A stretch of DNA of 8,795 bases from SCUN01 sp046598935 (GCA_046598935.1 JBKJHW010000057.1:1-8795); one strand, 5' to 3'; shown: positions 1-5,846, numbered from the stretch's first letter. The notes: generated by a model not told the origin, from the sequence alone. Made by a program: numbers and translations.

Positions 1-9
1 GCACGGCGT

Positions 10-16
10 GTTAGGC
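10..16 (-). other. attC-like core box at the hepT end of the toxin-antitoxin module
   Basis: Read on the minus strand the box is GCCTAAC, which fits the integron R'' core consensus RYYYAAC. The hepT stop codon TAA lies inside it, as often happens in compact gene cassettes. Only nine more bases (ACGCCGTGC on the minus strand) remain before the window edge, so the rest of a possible attC cannot be seen. Its inverted partner is at 692-698. It could also be one end of a terminal inverted repeat of another kind, or chance, because AGGCCT is itself a palindrome. Confidence 0.35.
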
Positions 17-346
17 CTTGAGTATGCGAACGAGTTCTGCTCTCAGTTCGGGGATCTTGTTGCGCACGACGTCCCATACCAGTTCGAGGTCCACACCAAA
101 ATAACCGTGAATGAGCCGATCTCGCATGCCAGCCATCGCGCGCCATTCGACGTTCGGATGGGCGACGCGGAAATCGTCCGGCACTTTCTTCGCGGCTTCG
201 CCGATGATTTCGAGACTGCGAACAAACGCACGCTGCAGCGTGTCGTCCGCGAGAAACGCGTCGAGCGTGAGATCGACCGAGTGAGCCGCCAAATACTCAG
301 CTTCGGCGACCATGTGTTTCAGGTAGTCACGCGGCTCGAAGGACAT
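11..346 (-). CDS. hepT: HepT-like HEPN ribonuclease toxin (HepT/MntA type VII toxin-antitoxin)
   Basis: Predicted HEPN-domain toxin of 111 residues, the usual size for HepT. The family motif RX4HXY is seen as R75-DRLI-H80-G-Y82, followed by the conserved GVDLELVWDVV stretch; the conserved LEIIGEAAKKVP helix lies at about 45-55. Known family members are RNA-cleaving toxins, silenced when the partner MNT enzyme adds AMP to the tyrosine of this motif, here Y82. I chose the ATG at 346 because MSFEPRDYLKHM matches typical HepT N-termini; the frame stays open upstream to about 568, but that stretch is only the shadow of mntA. The start overlaps the end of mntA by 20 bases, so the two are probably translationally coupled with the antitoxin made first. 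The stop codon sits inside the attC-like box at 10-16. All key residues are present, so the toxin is likely functional. Confidence 0.9.
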   Translation of the reverse strand: MSFEPRDYLKHMVAEAEYLAAHSVDLTLDAFLADDTLQRAFVRSLEIIGEAAKKVPDDFRVAHPNVEWRAMAGMRDRLIHGYFGVDLELVWDVVRNKIPELRAELVRILKA

Positions 347-641
347 CCTGCGCTTCGGCCAAGATGCGTGGCCCAATAAACGGAGACAGTGCTTCGAGCG
401 TGACGAGTTCGACGCGGCGGCCGAGATGCGCTTCCAGCAGTTCGGAGAGCGCAAAAAAGCGGGTGTACGACTTGGCGCCGGGCAAGAACTGCACGAGAAG
501 ATCCACGTCGCTGTCGACCGTGGCTTGGCCCTTGAGGACCGACCCAAACAGGGCCAGCCGGGCAACACCCAACGCCAGTACTTGGTCCGTGCACCCTGCG
601 AGGCGCTCGACCGCTTCGTCGCGATTCAGGACCGGAGACAT
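327..641 (-). CDS. mntA: MntA-like nucleotidyltransferase antitoxin (MNT domain)
   Basis: Minimal nucleotidyltransferase of 104 residues. The polymerase-beta-type signature GSX10DXD is exact: G33-S34 and D45-V-D47 in the stretch LFGSVLKGQATVDSDVDLL; E78 in VELVT is a plausible third metal-binding acid. In characterised HepT/MntA pairs the MNT protein transfers AMP from ATP to the HEPN toxin and so neutralises it; that role is inferred here from the family and the adjacent hepT. It is the first gene of the two-gene minus-strand operon. The ATG at 641 gives a normal N-terminus, but no clear Shine-Dalgarno sequence precedes it (CCCTGTTGCC), so translation may be leaderless or weak. Only about 50 bases separate the start from the attC-like box at 692-698, a leader length typical of a gene cassette. 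The frame stays open up to that box, but I see no better start codon. Confidence 0.9.
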   Translation of the reverse strand: MSPVLNRDEAVERLAGCTDQVLALGVARLALFGSVLKGQATVDSDVDLLVQFLPGAKSYTRFFALSELLEAHLGRRVELVTLEALSPFIGPRILAEAQDVLRAA

Positions 642-691
642 GGCAACAGGGTATCCGTATTGGGCGCTGTGATCCAGTGGCTCGCCGCGAG

Positions 692-698
692 GCCTAAC
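692..698 (-). other. attC-like core box at the mntA end of the toxin-antitoxin module
   Basis: On the minus strand this is GTTAGGC, fitting the integron R' core consensus GTTRRRY, and it lies directly upstream of mntA. With the box at 10-16 it forms an inverted pair; the match extends to nine bases (GTTAGGCCT / AGGCCTAAC). In a true cassette array the rest of an attC would lie beyond 698. I see only a short AGCGGC / GCCGCT inverted pair at 702-707 and 717-722 and no convincing R'' box, because gene-like sequence starts by about 725. The integron reading is therefore suggestive only. Confidence 0.35.
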
Positions 699-920
699 GG
701 CAGCGGCTCACCGGCGGCCGCTCACCGCTTGGAACACGGGTACCCGTTCCAAAGATACGGTTCCGTTGTCGATCGAGAAGCTAGGGCAAGGTGTGTACAG
801 AGTCACGCCGGCCGAAGTGCTTTCCGAAGGCGAGTATTGCTTTTTTACGCTGCTGGAATTCCTGGGTTCCAGCAGGCGGGCGCCGGAAAGCTTTTTGACT
901 TCGGCGTTTATCGCCGCTAG
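697..920 (+). pseudogene. C-terminal remnant of an unrecognised protein gene, frameshifted at a T6 run
   Basis: Two frames join into one sensible protein end. The first, from about 721, reads LTAWNTGTRSKDTVPLSIEK and continues to VLSEGEYCFF at 846. The second, shifted by -1 at the T run 841-846, reads YAAGIPGFQQAGAGKLFDFG and stops at TAG 918-920. One more T would make a single continuous frame. The pattern VYRVTP...GEYCFFY...KLFDFGV resembles the C-terminal beta domain of secreted or hypothetical proteins I associate with acidobacteria; I cannot name the family. There is no usable start: the frame is open back to 673 but runs into the attC-like box at 692-698, so the 5' part is missing or lies beyond the toxin-antitoxin module, to the left of the window. 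A sequencing error in the T homopolymer could explain the shift but not the missing front. Confidence 0.5.
811..905. repeat. long imperfect inverted repeat with an internal 9-bp hairpin
   Basis: GCCGAAGT (811-818) pairs with ACTTCGGC (898-905), and the adjoining GCTTTCCG (819-826) pairs with CGGAAAGC (884-891), leaving a 6-base bulge TTTTTG on the right arm. Inside lies a perfect 9-bp hairpin, CTGCTGGAA (850-858) with TTCCAGCAG (867-875), with an 8-base loop. The hairpin starts three bases after the T6 run where the reading frame changes. The arms overlap the coding remnant at 697-920 (the right arm encodes GKLFDFG), so part of the symmetry may be coincidental. Confidence 0.5.
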
Positions 921-1019
921 CGGTTCTCAGTCAGTGAGTTAGCACGTCAATGTGCGTCAAGCACTCAGTCGCGTCCCTTGTCGCTTGCCTCTTCCCTGCT
1001 CCGGGCTCAGGATGCGCCC

Positions 1020-1879
1020 ATGTCTATTCGATTTGTGCTCACACGCTTTTCGGTTTGCTCGGCTGTAATCGTTCTCGCGGCCTGCGGTGGGCCTTCGGCA
1101 CCGCCTCAGCCCGCTCCCTACACGCTCACTCTGTCGGGGGCTGTTGGAAGCTTTGGCACAGACAATCACGCCCTGACGGTGCCTCGCGCCGGCACCGCCG
1201 TCATCGTCCTGACGTGGGCCTCAGCAAATGTGGACTTAGATCTCTACATCACGTCAACAGCCTGCACGAGCAATCCTTCCTTCTCGCCACCGCGCCCGGG
1301 TCAACGACCACCACCACGACCACCGTCGCGAACAGGGCGCCTCAGATCACGTCGATTAGGTTCAGTCCGAGCTTTGGTATGCAGCAACTCACGACGTTCT
1401 CGTATTCCGCCTCGGCAACCGATCCGGACGGTGACGTCGTCAGCTATTCGTGGAATGTGTCGGGCGCGGCCTTTACCGGATCATCTGGAACGCTATTCTT
1501 CATCAGCGGCGGCAACGGAACGGCGACACTGACCGTCACCGACAGCAGAGGCCTCAGCGCGACAGACAGCCGCACCTTCGCCGTGGGCTCAGTGACTGGA
1601 CGCTGGACGGGCACGTTCGACATCTGGAACTTCGTGTCGAACCTGACGCAGAACTCGACTGTGCTCACGGGTGACTACTCGGATCAGGCCGGCGTGGGTC
1701 GGCTCGACACGGCTGTCGCAAACACGGTTGATGCGAACGGGAATGTCAGGCTGCGGTATGAGCAGGGGGCCGTGTCCGACTTCACATTCACGGGCACGAT
1801 GGACACGACAGGGCGTCGAATCACCGGTGTCGTCAATGGCTCTGGCTACGTGAACAGGCCGTTCACGATGAACAAGTAA
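1020..1879 (+). pseudogene. PKD-domain lipoprotein gene with an internal frame change
   Basis: The ATG at 1020 opens a lipoprotein signal peptide, MSIRFVLTRFSVCSAVIVLA, with lipobox LAAC (cysteine 22), so the product would be anchored outside the cytoplasm. A beta-rich stretch follows (TLTLSGAVGSFG ... VDLDLYIT, about residues 36-78), like the start of a prepeptidase C-terminal-type domain but much shorter than usual. Near 1275-1300 the sense moves to the -1 frame: FLLATAPGS, a Thr7 linker (1311-1331), a PKD-like domain with the hallmark DPDGDVVSYSWN (about 1355-1590), and a C-terminal beta domain from GRWTGTF to the end. The frame is then clean to TAA at 1877-1879. A short first domain plus a frame change fits an internal deletion not divisible by three; a single missing base is the alternative. 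No ribosome binding site stands out. The gene ends 13 bases from the convergent Uma2 gene, with no visible terminator. Its function is unknown; related architectures are surface lipoproteins. Confidence 0.7.
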
Positions 1880-1892
1880 GTCGCTGAAACGG

Positions 1893-2429
1893 TCAAGCAG
1901 GGTAGCCCAGCAGGTCCGTCAGCGTGCGGTCGAAGTGCGGCAACACGTCCGACTGGATGGGTGTGTTGACGTCGAACCGCGTCGATCGGAACACGCCACC
2001 GCCAGCGCAGTAGAGCACGTCGAGGTGCCGGGCGATCTGGTGATAGAGCCAGATTTCCTGGACACCGTAGCTCGAGAACCACCGGATGCGCTCATCGAGT
2101 CGTCCGATACGCGGGAACGGTGACAGCACCTCGATCACGAGGTTCGGCGGTCCTTCGATACGATCACCCACGATTGCCGGACCCGATGGGCTGAGGAACA
2201 GCAGGTCCGGCTGCAGCACCAACGCGCGCCGAGCGTCGAGGATCACATCGGTGGGCGCCACCATAACCTCGCCGCCGTGCTCTCGGGCGTACCCGTGCAA
2301 ACCCACGGTCAGCGCGACAACCACGCGTTGGTGAGAAACGGTTGGAGCATCGTGCAGCTCGACATGCCCGAAAATCAGCTCCTGCGGCGTGACGACTTCC
2401 GGTGTCCTCTGATATTCAGCGACAGTCAT
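1893..2429 (-). CDS. Uma2/DUF820 family PD-(D/E)XK nuclease-like protein
   Basis: Protein of 178 residues with the layout of the Uma2 (DUF820, PF05685) family: an N-terminal FGHVELHDAPTVSHQRV segment (20-35), the strand LQPDLLFLS with the putative metal-binding D75, NLVIEVLSP with E100, then LDERIRWFSSYGVQEIWLY (111-129), where the family has its helix and the YGV.E.W motif. Family members are predicted nucleases of the restriction-endonuclease fold, but their biological job is mostly unknown. The lysine often seen in the D...K...Y segment is arginine here (R114/R116), so catalytic activity is uncertain. I start at the ATG at 2429, where MTVAEYQR begins the family homology, because an ideal ribosome binding site sits six bases upstream; the frame extends to 2516 but that stretch is not family-like. 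It is a stand-alone gene, convergent with the broken lipoprotein gene and divergent from the TRAP operon. Confidence 0.85.
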   Translation of the reverse strand: MTVAEYQRTPEVVTPQELIFGHVELHDAPTVSHQRVVVALTVGLHGYAREHGGEVMVAPTDVILDARRALVLQPDLLFLSPSGPAIVGDRIEGPPNLVIEVLSPFPRIGRLDERIRWFSSYGVQEIWLYHQIARHLDVLYCAGGGVFRSTRFDVNTPIQSDVLPHFDRTLTDLLGYPA

Positions 2430-2435
2430 GGGTGT

Positions 2436-2443
2436 CCTCCTCC
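2436..2443 (-). promoter_or_regulatory. strong ribosome binding site that fixes the Uma2 start
   Basis: On the minus strand the sequence is GGAGGAGG, a near-perfect Shine-Dalgarno match, with six bases between it and the ATG at 2429. It decides between that start and the longer open frame reaching 2516. Confidence 0.75.
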
Positions 2444-2523
2444 GGCCAGCCCGCCGGGCGTTCGCGATCAACGGCCACGCCGTGACTTCGAAATCCTCTG
2501 GGAGAAGTGTGGGCATCGGCGCC

Positions 2524-2559
2524 TGACGACGACGCTCTCATCGTCGGAAGCCGTCGTCA
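2524..2559. other. hairpin in the divergent intergenic region
   Basis: TGACGACG (2524-2531) pairs with CGTCGTCA (2552-2559). An alternative internal hairpin, CGACG (2530-2534) with CGTCG (2542-2546), competes with it. It lies between the divergent Uma2 and TRAP starts (2430-2619), upstream of both genes, so it is not a terminator for either. It could be an operator or a leader structure, or only GC-rich coincidence. I see no convincing promoter boxes in this gap. Confidence 0.3.
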
Positions 2560-2619
2560 AGAGAGAAGATCGTGCCAGGTGCTCCGCGGGCGGAAATTGT
2601 TGCGGTAGAGTTAGCGCCG

Positions 2620-3594
2620 ATGCTCAGGGGCTTCCGTCTGACGCTTGCCGCCGCGTCGATTACCGTGGCCGGCGTCCTCGCCTCGTGCGGCGGCAGCGCG
2701 CCGCCGACGGCATTTCTGTCCATAGCCACCGGCGGTACCGGCGGCGTGTACTACCCGTACGGCGGCGCGCTCGCGCGGCTGATCACGGCGGGGATTCCGA
2801 ACACGCAGGCGACCGCGGAAGTCACGGGCGCGTCGATCGACAATCTCAAGCTGATTCAGCAGGGCAAGGCGGACATCGCGTTCGTCCTGGCCGACACGCT
2901 CAAGGCGGCGGTTGACGGCACCGGCCCGTTTTCCGGCAACGCGATCCCGTCGCTGCGCGCACTTGCGCCGCTCTATACGAACTACACCCATGTGATCGTG
3001 CGCGCCGGCCTCGGCGCCGCATCGATTGCGGACCTCGGCGGCAAAACCGTGTCGGTCGGCGCGCCCGGCAGTGGCACGGAGCTCATCGCCGACCGCGTGC
3101 TTGCGGCGGCCGGCATCGATCCGCGCACCGGCATCACGCGGCATGCGCTTGGCGTCGCTGAGTCGGTCGGCGCAATCAAGGACGGCAAGATCGACGCGTT
3201 CTTCTGGAGCGGCGGTGTGCCGACCCCCTCCGTGCAGGATCTGGCGGCCACGCCCGGGATGCGCATTGCGCTCATCGGTCACGACGCGCTCGTGCCTCTG
3301 CTCCAGCGCGATTTCGGCGCCGGCCTCTACACGCTGGCCGTGATTCCATCCGGCACGTACCGCGGCGTCGATCGGGACGTGTCAACCGCCGGCGTGCAGA
3401 ACCTGCTGGTCGCCTCAACCGCGCTCGATGACGCAACGGCGCGCGAGATCGTGCGCATTCTGTTCGAGCGCAAGGCCGACCTCGTCGCCGCGCATCCCGA
3501 AGCGCGCCATCTCGAGCGGCCCGCGACGTTCGACCGAGCGCCGGCGCCGTACCATCCGGGCGCGCTCGCGTACTACAAGTCCTCCCAAAAGTGA
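2620..3594 (+). CDS. TAXI-type TRAP transporter substrate-binding lipoprotein
   Basis: Extracytoplasmic solute receptor of 324 residues, normal for the TAXI family. The signal peptide MLRGFRLTLAAASITVAGVL ends in lipobox LASC (cysteine 23), so it is probably membrane-tethered. Family landmarks follow in order: IATGGTGGVYYPYGGALARL, the typical TAXI N-terminal binding loop; QGKADIAFVLADTLKAAVDG; DLGGKTVSVGAPGSGTELIA; and KIDAFFWSGGVPTPSVQDLA in the second lobe. It would deliver a small organic solute to the permease encoded next, using an ion gradient rather than ATP. Characterised TAXI receptors bind ligands such as glutamate; the ligand here cannot be told from sequence. I chose the ATG at 2620 because it places the signal peptide at the N-terminus; an upstream in-frame start at 2572 would add 16 non-signal residues. 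Only a weak ribosome binding site (TAGAG) precedes it. The stop overlaps the permease start (TGATG). Confidence 0.93.
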   Translation: MLRGFRLTLAAASITVAGVLASCGGSAPPTAFLSIATGGTGGVYYPYGGALARLITAGIPNTQATAEVTGASIDNLKLIQQGKADIAFVLADTLKAAVDGTGPFSGNAIPSLRALAPLYTNYTHVIVRAGLGAASIADLGGKTVSVGAPGSGTELIADRVLAAAGIDPRTGITRHALGVAESVGAIKDGKIDAFFWSGGVPTPSVQDLAATPGMRIALIGHDALVPLLQRDFGAGLYTLAVIPSGTYRGVDRDVSTAGVQNLLVASTALDDATAREIVRILFERKADLVAAHPEARHLERPATFDRAPAPYHPGALAYYKSSQK

Positions 3595-5522
3595 TGCCGG
3601 GCGTGACCGCAGGGCGACTGACCGCTCGGCGCTCGTCGACTGTTCTCGCATTTATTCTGAGCGCGCTCGCGCTCATCTGGACCGTCACCGTCATTAGTCC
3701 GCAGGTCTATCGCCCGCTCATGCTGCTCGTGGCGGTGCTGGCGATTGTGCTCGCGCACCCTTGTGCGGGTCCGTTGACCGGACGGTTCGGCGGCGCTGTC
3801 GATGCGCTGGTGATCGCCGCGACTCTGTTTTCGCTCGGCTGGCCGCTCCTCGCGGGCGAGGCGTTTCTTTACCGCGCGGCGACGCCGTCCACGACAGATC
3901 TCTGGGCCGGTGTCATCGCCATCGCCGTCGTCATCGAAGCCGCGCGCCGCACCACGGGTTGGATCCTGCCGGTCGTGGCGGCGGCGTTTCTGGTGTACGC
4001 CGTTGAAGGGCCATGGCTGGCATCGATGGGCATGCCGGGCCTCGCGCATCGCGGTTACGACGTGCCGCGACTGGTCGGTAGTCTCTTCATGACCCTCGAG
4101 GGCATCTACGGCATCGCCCTCGATGTCGCGGTGTCGTACATCATTCTCTTCAGCATCTACGGCGCTGCGCTCGAGCGATCGGGCGCCGGATCGTTCTTTC
4201 TCAATTTCGCCATGGCGCGCGCGGGAGAGGGCGATGCCGCGCGATCAGCCGGCCGCGCGGTCACGCTCGCCGGCTTCCTGCTCGGCACCGTGTCGGGGAG
4301 CGGCGTTGCGACGACCGTCACCCTCGGGTCAGTCGCGTGGCCGGTGATGCGCCGCGTCGGCTACGCCGCCGACACCGCCGGCGCGATGCTCGCGGCATCC
4401 GGCATCGGCGCATTGCTCTCGCCGCCGACGCTCGGCGCGGCGGCATTTCTCATCGCCGAGTATTTGCGGATCTCGTACGTCGACGTCCTCGTGATGGCGA
4501 CCGTGCCGACGCTGCTCTATTACCTGTCGATTGGACTGATGATCGAAGGCGAGCCGCGCGCCGCGGAAAAGTCGGGAGTGAATTGCCAATTCACTCCCGA
4601 CCCTGCTGACGCCGCCGCGTGGCCTCCGCCAACCGTGCGGCCGGTCGAATACCTGCACTTCCTGTCGCTGATCCTGGTCGCTGTGCTGATGGCCACAGGA
4701 TTCTCGGCGTTCATGGCCGTGGTCATTTCCACAGGCGCGGCCGTGCTGATCAGTGTCGCGATGGCGCCAGAGCGCCGGCTCGGTCCGCGCCGGCTCGGCG
4801 GTGTTCTCACGGCCGGCGGCCAGGATGTCCTCTCCGTCGTCGCCACAACCGCCGTGGCCGGTATCATCGTGGGCGTCGTCACGCTGACCGGTCTTGGTCT
4901 CAAAACCGCAGGGCTGATCGTCGGACTCGCGGGCGCATCCAAGGCGCTGACGATTGTCTTCGCAGCGCTCGCCGTCTGGATTCTCGGGCTCGCGGTTCCA
5001 GTCACCGCGTCGTACATCATCTCGGCCGTCATGGTCGTGCCGGCGCTCACATCCGTCGGCGTGCCGGACATCGCCGCTCACATGTTCATCTTTTATTACG
5101 CGGTCCTTTCTGAAGTAAGCCCGCCGACCGCGCTTGCTCCGTTCGCTGCCGCCGCGCTCACCGGCGGCCGGCCGTTCCGGACGATGATGCTGACGTGGAA
5201 GTACGCGTTGCCGGCGTTCGTCGTGCCGTTCGCGTTCACGCTCGATCCGCGTGGGCTCGGATTACTCCTGCGCGGATCGTGGGAGGACGCGGTGATCGCC
5301 TCCACAACCGCGGCGCTCGGCGTTGCGGGCCTCGCGATGGGCATCGGCGGATGGCGAATCGGTGGCGCGCCCCGTTGGCTACGCGCGGTCGCGGCAGCGG
5401 GTGGGCTGGTGCTGATTCATCCGGCGCCGATCGCGGATGCTGCCGGTGCGGCAATGGTGACTGTTGCGCTTTTCCTTGGGTCCAAAGTCCAGAGTCGGTC
5501 CAAAGTCCAGAGTCCGTCCTGA
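3594..5522 (+). CDS. TRAP transporter fused permease, 4TM/12TM (DctQ-DctM fusion, TAXI class)
   Basis: Inner-membrane protein of 642 residues, the usual size for the TAXI-linked 4TM/12TM fusion. The N-terminal small-subunit part has hydrophobic spans at about 15-35, 38-54, 67-88 and 103-140. The DctM-like part carries GTVSGSGVATTVTLGS (about 230-245), GYAADTAGAMLAASGIGALL, SPPTLGAAAFLIAEYL (about 277-292) and EVSPPTALAPFAAAALTGG (about 507-525), all typical of this permease class. It imports the solute captured by the preceding receptor, driven by a sodium or proton gradient. The ATG at 3594 overlaps the receptor stop by one base (TGATG), which implies translational coupling; GTG at 3591 is an alternative start. 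Two oddities: residues 327-336 (SGVNCQFTPD) are encoded by a 31-base perfect palindrome in a loop between membrane spans, and the tail GSKVQSRSKVQSPS comes from an 18-base tandem repeat that supplies the stop codon. Confidence 0.93.
   Translation: MPGVTAGRLTARRSSTVLAFILSALALIWTVTVISPQVYRPLMLLVAVLAIVLAHPCAGPLTGRFGGAVDALVIAATLFSLGWPLLAGEAFLYRAATPSTTDLWAGVIAIAVVIEAARRTTGWILPVVAAAFLVYAVEGPWLASMGMPGLAHRGYDVPRLVGSLFMTLEGIYGIALDVAVSYIILFSIYGAALERSGAGSFFLNFAMARAGEGDAARSAGRAVTLAGFLLGTVSGSGVATTVTLGSVAWPVMRRVGYAADTAGAMLAASGIGALLSPPTLGAAAFLIAEYLRISYVDVLVMATVPTLLYYLSIGLMIEGEPRAAEKSGVNCQFTPDPADAAAWPPPTVRPVEYLHFLSLILVAVLMATGFSAFMAVVISTGAAVLISVAMAPERRLGPRRLGGVLTAGGQDVLSVVATTAVAGIIVGVVTLTGLGLKTAGLIVGLAGASKALTIVFAALAVWILGLAVPVTASYIISAVMVVPALTSVGVPDIAAHMFIFYYAVLSEVSPPTALAPFAAAALTGGRPFRTMMLTWKYALPAFVVPFAFTLDPRGLGLLLRGSWEDAVIASTTAALGVAGLAMGIGGWRIGGAPRWLRAVAAAGGLVLIHPAPIADAAGAAMVTVALFLGSKVQSRSKVQSPS
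4571..4601. repeat. 31-base perfect palindrome inserted in frame in the permease gene
   Basis: Arms GTCGGGAGTGAATT (4571-4584) and AATTCACTCCCGAC (4588-4601) are perfectly complementary, 14 bp, with a 3-base loop GCC. The element encodes SGVNCQFTPD in a hydrophilic loop of the permease, flanked by EPRAAEK and PADAAAW. Its AT-containing core and odd amino acids (C, N, Q, F) stand out from the surrounding GC-rich code. It looks like a small dispersed palindromic element of the REP or Rickettsia-palindromic-element kind that inserted without breaking the frame. No second copy occurs in this window, so repeat status is inferred. Confidence 0.7.
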
Positions 5523-5587
5523 GTCCAGAGTCCGTCCAGGGACCAGAGTCCGTCCAGAGGTCAGAGTTCGTCCAGGGTCCAGGGTGA
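5480..5587 (+). repeat. six tandem copies of an 18-base repeat overlapping the permease 3' end
   Basis: Units start at 5480, 5498, 5516, 5534, 5552 and 5570, each exactly 18 bases, with a consensus close to GTCCAGAGTCCAGAGTCC. Units 1 and 2 (GTCCAAAGTCCAGAGTCG and ...TCC) are nearly identical; later units diverge by two to five bases. The first two and part of the third are translated as SKVQSR SKVQSP S in the permease tail and provide its TGA. There are no spacers, so this is not a CRISPR array. The last unit (GTCCAGGGTCCAGGG, 5570-5584) has a perfect inverted partner at 5924-5938. Confidence 0.85.
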
Positions 5588-5588
5588 G

Positions 5589-5846
5589 CTAGCGGCCTTT
5601 CTTGACGAAGGGCTGGAGGCTTCGCCAGAGACCGATGGAGAGTCGCGCGCTGGATTCTGCCAACGGCTGAATCGGCGCGAGCTCGATCGTTGCGAAATAG
5701 CCCCGAGCTACGCCGTCCTCCAGCCACCGCTGCGTTTCTTCCAGGGATGCGCGTGAGTAACGAAGGAACTGGCAAAACTCTCCCGCAGAAAATCTTCCAG
5801 TTTGTCGACGCCCATGCGATGGAACCGAGCAATCACGGTGCCATCC
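5589..5846 (-). pseudogene. truncated four-helix-bundle protein gene (23S rRNA intervening-sequence protein/Avd-like)
   Basis: The minus-strand frame from 5846 to the TAG at 5591-5589 is open for 85 codons and lacks a sensible start. It reads CSVPS, then FSAGEFCQFLRYSRASLEET, QRWLEDGVARGYFATIELAP and SARLSIGLWRSLQPFVKKGR. This matches the second half of the four-helix-bundle family of 23S rRNA intervening-sequence proteins, where ..SIPSNIAEG..., a (G/A)EF..FL..A..S..E helix, G.Y and a C-terminal helix are usual. The SNIAEG motif is degenerate (after VPS comes HGRRQTGR), and the upstream half (about 60 residues) is absent: an in-frame TAG lies at 5849-5847 and no family-like sequence follows in any frame. 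It is therefore a decayed or truncated copy. It lies wholly inside an inverted repeat (5570-5584 / 5924-5938), immediately downstream of and antisense to the TRAP operon. The family assignment is from recalled pattern, not a search. Confidence 0.6.

Noticed and set aside
729..752. Palindrome CGGGTACCCG flanked by TTGGAA / TTCCAA as an attC stem or operator
   Set aside because: The arms are offset by two bases, the sequence reads as coding remnant (WNTGTRSK), and no R'' box is found at the matching distance; the nearest candidate at about 780-787 does not fit the consensus.
426..920. A single plus-strand gene spanning the whole open frame 426-920
   Set aside because: Its first part lies antisense to mntA and is meaningless; only the last 25 codons belong to the frameshifted remnant at 697-920.
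950..1879. Reading the lipoprotein locus as one intact gene in the frame open from 950
   Set aside because: The stretch 950-1275 in that frame is not protein-like, while the other frame gives a perfect lipoprotein signal peptide; a frame change near 1280 explains the data better.
1880..1892. Bidirectional terminator between the convergent lipoprotein and Uma2 genes
   Set aside because: Only 13 bases lie between the two stop codons, and no stem-loop or T run is present.
2611..3282. Minus-strand open frame opposite the TAXI receptor gene
   Set aside because: Arginine- and glycine-rich shadow; the plus strand encodes a clear family member with a lipobox.
4329..5081. Minus-strand open frames opposite the permease gene
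   Set aside because: Composition biased to R, D, H and G with no domain; explained by high GC at third codon positions of the permease.
5480..5587. CRISPR-like array
   Set aside because: Units are directly adjacent with no spacers and are only 18 bases long, with no cas genes nearby.
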